From contig SDVU01000066.1 in assembly GCA_016256075.1 (NCBI GenBank), forward strand, positions 1 through 23,104: 23,104 nt of DNA. The letters run 5' to 3'. Position numbers and translations under genes: made by a program. The notes below the pieces were generated by a model. It was not told where the DNA came from and ran no database searches. It worked only from the letters and a program-made list of their open reading frames with translations. This DNA comes from Dictyocoela muelleri. Its lineage: Eukaryota > Microsporidia. Shown in pieces: positions 18,897-23,104 of this stretch; position 1 is the stretch's first letter; every line of letters starts with the position of its first letter.

Positions 18897-19265
18897 AGGG
18901 ATTTAAATCTTAAAGAAATAGCTTTAAAAGTAGCTACATTGCACAAGGTAAAAAAATTTAAAACAATAAACGGGTTTTTACAAAAATTTAAAATTAAACA
19001 TGATATTTCAAGCAATTTTTAAAGAATAATTCATGTTTGGTTAATGATCGAACCGGTATATCAAAAAATGAATTGAAATTTTTAAAATCCTGTAATAAAA
19101 AAATATATTTAACGGAGACGAGACTTATTTTTATTTATTTGTACACCGAATATGACTTTGTTTCATAAAGACGAAGATCAAATTGTGGGTAAATTAAGTA
19201 ATAAGGGAATAAAAAAAACATTTTTGCAAGAGCATGACTGTGAAAATTTAATCCTTGTTAATTAG
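18897..19265 (+). pseudogene. pogo/Tigger-like transposase fragment
   Basis: Two blocks match the CENP-B/Tigger architecture. First, an open stretch of 41 codons (18897-19022) reads RDLNLKEIALKVATLHKVKK and then FKTINGFLQKFKIKHDIS. The latter fits the F-A-S-G-W-L-FK-RH-I signature of the CENP-B-type helix-turn-helix that binds element ends. Second, near 19105-19140, IFNGDETYFYLF matches the Y-N-DETG-F start of the pogo DDE/D core with its first catalytic Asp. In the next frame, CTPNMTLFHKDEDQIVGKLS and a further 20 residues run to 19265. The N-terminal psq domain and the rest of the catalytic core are missing or unrecognisable. It is much shorter than the usual 400-500 residues. Frame changes are present, so it is a remnant. 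Confidence 0.7.
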
Positions 19266-19335
19266 AACGTAAAAAAAACTAGAGTTCTTTTATATTTATT
19301 TTTTAAGCTTAAAATATCGGATCATTTCACAAGCC

Positions 19336-19357
19336 CCTCAGGGTGAAAACTTGGGTA
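19336..19357 (+). repeat. direct repeat flanking Merlin B, left copy
   Basis: CCTCAGGGTGAAAACTTGGGTA matches CCTCTAGGGGAAAACTTGGTATA at 20443-20465 in the same orientation, 1.1 kb apart and on either side of Merlin B. Because the orientation is direct, these are not a simple pair of terminal inverted repeats. Confidence 0.6.
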
Positions 19358-19467
19358 TGTGTTTTTTTTTAATTTTTATAAAAATGACTTATATAAAAAT
19401 CTTTAGAGTATTTAGAAAATTTTGGATAATATTATAATGGTATAAAAATATAAATAATAAAAAAGAA

Positions 19468-20370
19468 TTAAAATTTATTTTCTTTTATTAAATCTAGCAC
19501 GGCGCACATAAATCTTTCTCTGTTATTAAAATAAAAACAAAACTCATTCACAAAAAACTTTCTCAATACTTAGTGAATTTTCCTTTTCGTCTTTTTATCT
19601 CCAATTTAAGCTCATTATGAAAAGATTCAATGCCTTGAGTATGCACACCCGTTTCGCAATTGTAAAATGATTATTTGTTGAAAACTGTCCCATGAGTTGT
19701 AAAATAATTACCTAGGTTGCAGTAAGCCTCGTGTTCATCAGTGTGTATAATACTATTTTGGCAAACCTGTTCTCTTATTATCGGCACTATAGTTTGCTGA
19801 CTCTTATTCGGAATTATTTTTGCAAAGTAACGAGTAATTTTGCTATTAAATTCCACAATACAAAGCGCGTTTTTTCTATTTGATGAAGATCGGCCCTATG
19901 AGACTTAACTTTGTAATTTAACATAGTCTCGTCTATTTGAACAACCATATTGGTGCCACCTAGCTTATAATTGCTATAATCACTCGTTGGTATCTGACTT
20001 TTTAACTTAGCCAATACTCTTTCAATAATATTATTGCTTTAATCGTGACTCATTTTTATGCTGTAAAGCGGTTGTCGAGATATATATATTTTAGTATTAC
20101 TCTAAAAATACATGCTAAAGGCAAATTAAAATCGTAAAAGAAACTTCCTTTTCTTATTGAAACATACTGTTTATATTTTTTGCATTTGAGATTTAAACAT
20201 CTCCAAGCGACGCCATCAATTGATCGCTTGTAATTGACTAGTTAGTGGTACTCATCACAAGATTCACACATGACTTCCCTTTTTAAGAAATTTCCTAACG
20301 TTAAAAAAACTATAAGATCTTTTAATTCATATGTTATGACTATTATTTCTAATTGTTCTAATGTTTGCAT
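19468..20370 (-). pseudogene. Merlin (IS1595/ISXO2-like) transposase pseudogene B
   Basis: About 300 codons, the usual family length. From ATG at 20370 (MQTLEQLEIIVITYELKDLI) come a zinc ribbon (CESC, then DGVAWRCLNLKCKKYKQYVS) and the SIRKGSFF segment. The linker has LGGTNMVVQ. The first catalytic motif IDET is intact (near 19926-19937), followed by KSHRG and, in another frame, IVEFNSKITRYFAKIIPNKS. IHTDEHEAY carries the second Asp (near 19730). TGVHTQGIESFHNELK carries the Glu (near 19640). EFCFYFNNRERFMCAVLDLI and ENKF end the protein at 19468. There are about four in-frame stops (one after DEYH, others near 20045-20055, one at 19671, one near 19570) and frame changes near 19880 and 19570. 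All three acidic residues remain, so this is the best preserved of the three copies. A GGGGTCAGTGTCC motif lies 62 bp upstream. Confidence 0.9.
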
Positions 20371-20431
20371 AGGGGGTAATTTCTTATTTTTTTATTATTA
20401 AAATAAGTTCATTTTCGTCTAGGTAAAATTT

Positions 20432-20465
20432 GGGGTCAGTGTCCTCTAGGGGAAAACTTGGTATA
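20432..20465 (+). repeat. putative Merlin B end: GGGGTCAGT motif and right flanking repeat
   Basis: GGGGTCAGT (20432-20440) is identical to 23024-23032, just upstream of Merlin C, and both lie 5' of a minus-strand Merlin gene. CCTCTAGGGGAAAACTTGG (20443-20461) adjoins it and pairs with the direct copy at 19336. The GGGGTCAGT match suggests a shared element terminus, though no inverted counterpart was found on the other side of either gene. Confidence 0.45.
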
Positions 20466-20777
20466 ATCAAAAATCTCTTATGATTACAGTCTAAAAGCTT
20501 ATATGAATTTAGAAATTATTAAAAATTGGTTAGATTCTCTATATTTAAATATAAAAGCATCTATAGGATAATTTTACTAATACTAGAACAAAAGTTCATA
20601 ACATTTTTAACCACAACCATATAATATAAATTTCTTACGCATCTATTACTAATTTACTGTAATTAAAATAAAAACCTAGAAAAGTCTGTGCTAAATTTTA
20701 TGAAAAATAATAAATAGTTAATAGTGATTAATTTAGTTAGAAGCTTATTAATCAACACCGTTAATATAAAATTTTAA

Positions 20778-21026
20778 TTCTTACCGGGCCACCAGCTTCC
20801 ACTAAAAAGGGTAAAATCTCATTCCTTTGAGCATACAACATGATTCTTATTTGTAATAAGCTCAAAATCACAAGATATTTCTAAATATAAAAGAATTATA
20901 TCATAAAAAGCTTTTATATTTAGAAAGATCTCGTGATTTTGAGCTTGTTATAAGTAAGAATCATGTTGTATGCTCAAAGTAATGAGATTTTACCCTTTTT
21001 AGTGGGGGCTGGTGGCCCGGTAAGAA
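20778..21026. mobile_element. 249-bp young hairpin (MITE/foldback)
   Basis: Arms 20778-20893 and 20911-21026 (116 bp each) are reverse complements with over 90% identity around a 17-bp loop. The termini are TTCTTACCGGGCCACCAGC and its complement ending GGTGGCCCGGTAAGAA. The G+C-rich ends and the low divergence between arms contrast with the decayed surroundings. The flanks (AATTTTAA and CCAAAATT) show no matching target duplication. There is no ORF. It is not homologous to the hairpin at 12380-12672. Confidence 0.85.
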
Positions 21027-22020
21027 CCAAAATTCGAATACAGTTAGAAAAAATATGCTTAGTTCAATAAAATAAATAGATAGTAATTTCTAATGCGGCC
21101 AAACATGTATTTCTGTCTATATTGCATTTTTGTGCTTTTTTTGATTATTTTGCCTTTTTACCTATTTTTCTCATTTTTCCTATTTACCCATTTTACATAT
21201 TTTTTACTATTTTAACTATTTCTTCTATTTTGAATATTCTTTTTATTGTTCCTATTTGAAAAATTTTCATAAAAATGCCTATTAATATGCTTTTTATTTA
21301 TGATTTTTTATATACAAATTTATATTTTTATGTCAAATATGTGCCTATTGAAATTTTAACTTATCAAAACACACTCATTCCAAATTCAAGTAAAATTTAT
21401 TAAAATTAATTTCCATAAGAAAGATTCTGATTTCACATTATGAAACGAATACTGAAATTTATAAATATATTCTATTGTCTTTTTAAAATTTATAATTATT
21501 ACAAAAAACTGAAATCAATTAACCAAAATTTATTTATTAAAATTCTTAACATGTAAACAATAGAAACAAAAATTGCAAAAATATATTGAGATAGCACCTG
21601 AAATTTTTTTATAAACATGTCGTATTATATTGTAAAAATTGCAAATGTATTTGTCATTATAACAAAAAATATTTTTTCACTCAGCATTTAATAACATAAA
21701 TGCATATGAAAAAAAGCGAAACAAAGATATCTTGAACTAAACAATTTTAAATTTTCTAACTACTGGAATAAAGAATAATATATATTATGGGTTTTCTGTA
21801 GAAAATATCTCTATTTATAAACTAATATATCACTAAATAATTAATATATTATAAAATTTATTGATAAAGCCCTATTTGAAATAATAATAGTCAGTCGATA
21901 AAATTTAAATAAAAAAAAAATTAAAATTTTATGAAATATATTTTTGTGATAAATATTATTCTTAATGATTGACGATACACAATTTTTTGCAAGAATATTT
22001 ATTAGTTTAATAATTATAAA
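21027..22020. other. AT-rich DNA with a pyrimidine-rich repeat tract
   Basis: At about 21130-21270 there are degenerate units of 10-14 bp (CCTATTTTTCTCATTTTTCC-like) that resemble the pyrimidine arms of the foldback elements, without a purine-rich partner. The rest shows no gene or repeat. Confidence 0.5.
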
Positions 22021-22045
22021 GTGAGGGGCTTATTTAGTATTCGGG

Positions 22046-22066
22046 CCAATCCCAATGGGGTATTGG
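22046..22066. terminator. hairpin downstream of Merlin C
   Basis: CCAATCCCAATGGGGTATTGG folds with stems CCAAT/ATTGG and CCC/GGG and a 3-base loop. It is unusually G+C-rich for this window and lies about 125 bp past the end of Merlin C. It could be an element terminus or an RNA-processing hairpin. A role as a terminator is only a guess. Confidence 0.25.
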
Positions 22067-22191
22067 ATAGAAAACTATATAATACATAAATTAAAATCAA
22101 ATATAAAAGTTCATTTTTTTTATTTATTTAACTAAAAATTCTTTTAATATCTAAATAAACACCTCCTTTATAGTAGTATATTCATAATTAG

Positions 22192-23021
22192 TTAAAAACC
22201 TTCTCTTGAAACAATACTCCCAAACCATTCCTCGATTTCCTTACGTTTAATTCTATGTTGTCTTCGGATAGCCGTCTTTAGATGCGAATAAAACCCTTAA
22301 ATAGTATTCGTATGAACACCATCATCTGTTGTAAATCCAATATTATGATTAACTACTCTATGATTGAGGTGAGAGTTTCATGCCACAGTGGATACTCTCG
22401 GTGTCATCTGAATATAAAATTGATCTGATATGTATCACATCTGCCAATTAATTTGAAAAAATATTGACACTTCTATAAATAATCCACTAAAGATAAAAAT
22501 TCTTATTATATATATCAACAGCGGATGGTATCTATATGGTATCCGGTGTTTTATCACTGATAGAAGATGAATTTCTAATAATAGCCTTGAGAGATTACTG
22601 TTTCTTCAACCTCAACGATACTATTAAGACCCTCCATGTATAATATGATTTCAAGCATTAATAGTCTTAAATATATGCTGCAAACCTTGACGGACACTTG
22701 ATATTGTTACACTACTGATATTACCAACAAAACAGGATATCTGTGAATACAAAAAAATTTATTATGAAGCAATAAAATATGGACAATGTTTTGTTTGATT
22801 GTCATTCAATGTTAATTACTGATTCCAATACGCCGGCATGTTTAAGAGACACATATATATAATCCTTGTCTTAATACTTTCTTTATAAACAAATGCCTTT
22901 GTCAATGCACTACAACGAGTACACATTTTGTAATTTCCTAATATCGAATTTTAACTAACCATTCTAGAGTATCTTCAATTAACCCAAAAAAACATTTTTT
23001 AAATGAAAAATTTTCAAGCAT
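22192..23021 (-). pseudogene. Merlin (IS1595/ISXO2-like) transposase pseudogene C
   Basis: About 275 codons from ATG at 23021 (MLENFSFKKCFFGLIEDTLE, then WLVKI). A zinc ribbon, KMCTRCSALTKAFVYKESIK, follows in another frame. QISCFVGNISSVTISSVRQG leads to GLNSIVEVEET (near 22600-22632), where the first catalytic Asp is replaced by Glu. The segment AIIRNSSSISDKTPDT is open. LYSDDTES (near 22405) carries the second Asp. DGVHTNTI-GFYSHLKTAIRR and QHRIKRKEIEEWFGSIVSRE (22200-22320) match the C-terminal motif of the family, but the catalytic Glu codon is now TAA. Several further stops and at least four frame changes occur. It belongs to a different Merlin subgroup from A and B, with a longer SSIS-like insert after the first motif. 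The 5' end lies 11 bp from the terminal poly-T. Confidence 0.88.
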
Positions 23022-23029
23022 AAGGGGTC

Positions 23030-23031
<2 letters not shown>

Positions 23032-23104
<73 letters not shown>
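23032..23104. repeat. 73-bp T homopolymer at contig end
   Basis: The final 73 bases are all T, directly after GGGGTCAG. A perfect run this long at a contig edge is most likely an assembly or sequencing limit. On the other strand it would be a poly-A tract. Confidence 0.9.

Overview
The window is extremely AT-rich (about 80% A+T by eye) and almost empty of host genes. It has eukaryotic mobile elements in an advanced state of decay: one Ty3/gypsy LTR retrotransposon, three Merlin (IS1595/ISXO2-like) transposase pseudogenes, one pogo/Tigger-like transposase fragment, several foldback or MITE-type palindromes and many low-complexity tandem repeats. The mix of very AT-rich DNA, Merlin, Tigger and gypsy elements, and a possible tiny gene whose stop codon overlaps AATAAA fits a repeat-expanded microsporidian or similar reduced eukaryotic parasite. 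This placement is inference; no ribosomal RNA or conserved host protein is present to confirm it. There is nothing bacterial here (no operons or Shine-Dalgarno-led genes).

Layout. 1-950: an 8-bp microsatellite at the contig edge, copy A of a dispersed repeat shared with 11140-11362, and a degenerate tRNA-like sequence on the minus strand (618-698). 950-2705: a large foldback element whose arms are AACCCTTATTTT-type minisatellites and their reverse complement. It is followed at 2654-3036 by a two-block array of 18-bp perfect palindromes. 3206-7303: a broken Ty3/gypsy element with two 292-293-bp LTRs (about 92% identical) and parts in the order gag, protease, reverse transcriptase, RNase H, integrase. 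7304-8760: AT-rich repeats and a 162-bp MITE-like unit. 8764-8931: a 55-codon ORF that is the best candidate for a host gene or gene fragment. 9970-10626: a hAT-like non-autonomous cluster. 11140-11362: copy B of the dispersed repeat. 12380-12672: a nearly perfect 293-bp hairpin. 13242-13319: a small mariner-like MITE. About 15060-16854: a second foldback element related to the first, followed by a separate inverted-repeat pair. 17800-20370: Merlin A (+), a pogo/Tigger fragment (+) and Merlin B (-). 20778-21026: a young 249-bp hairpin. 22192-23021: Merlin C (-), running to a 73-T homopolymer at the contig end.

No pathway or operon can be read here. The sequences are linked only as mobile elements and their dependents. 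The transposases are broken, so any recent movement of the short palindromic elements would have needed enzymes from elsewhere in the genome. The most unusual features are the paired foldback/minisatellite elements, the palindrome array whose outer bases change symmetrically, and two young hairpins standing in otherwise decayed sequence.
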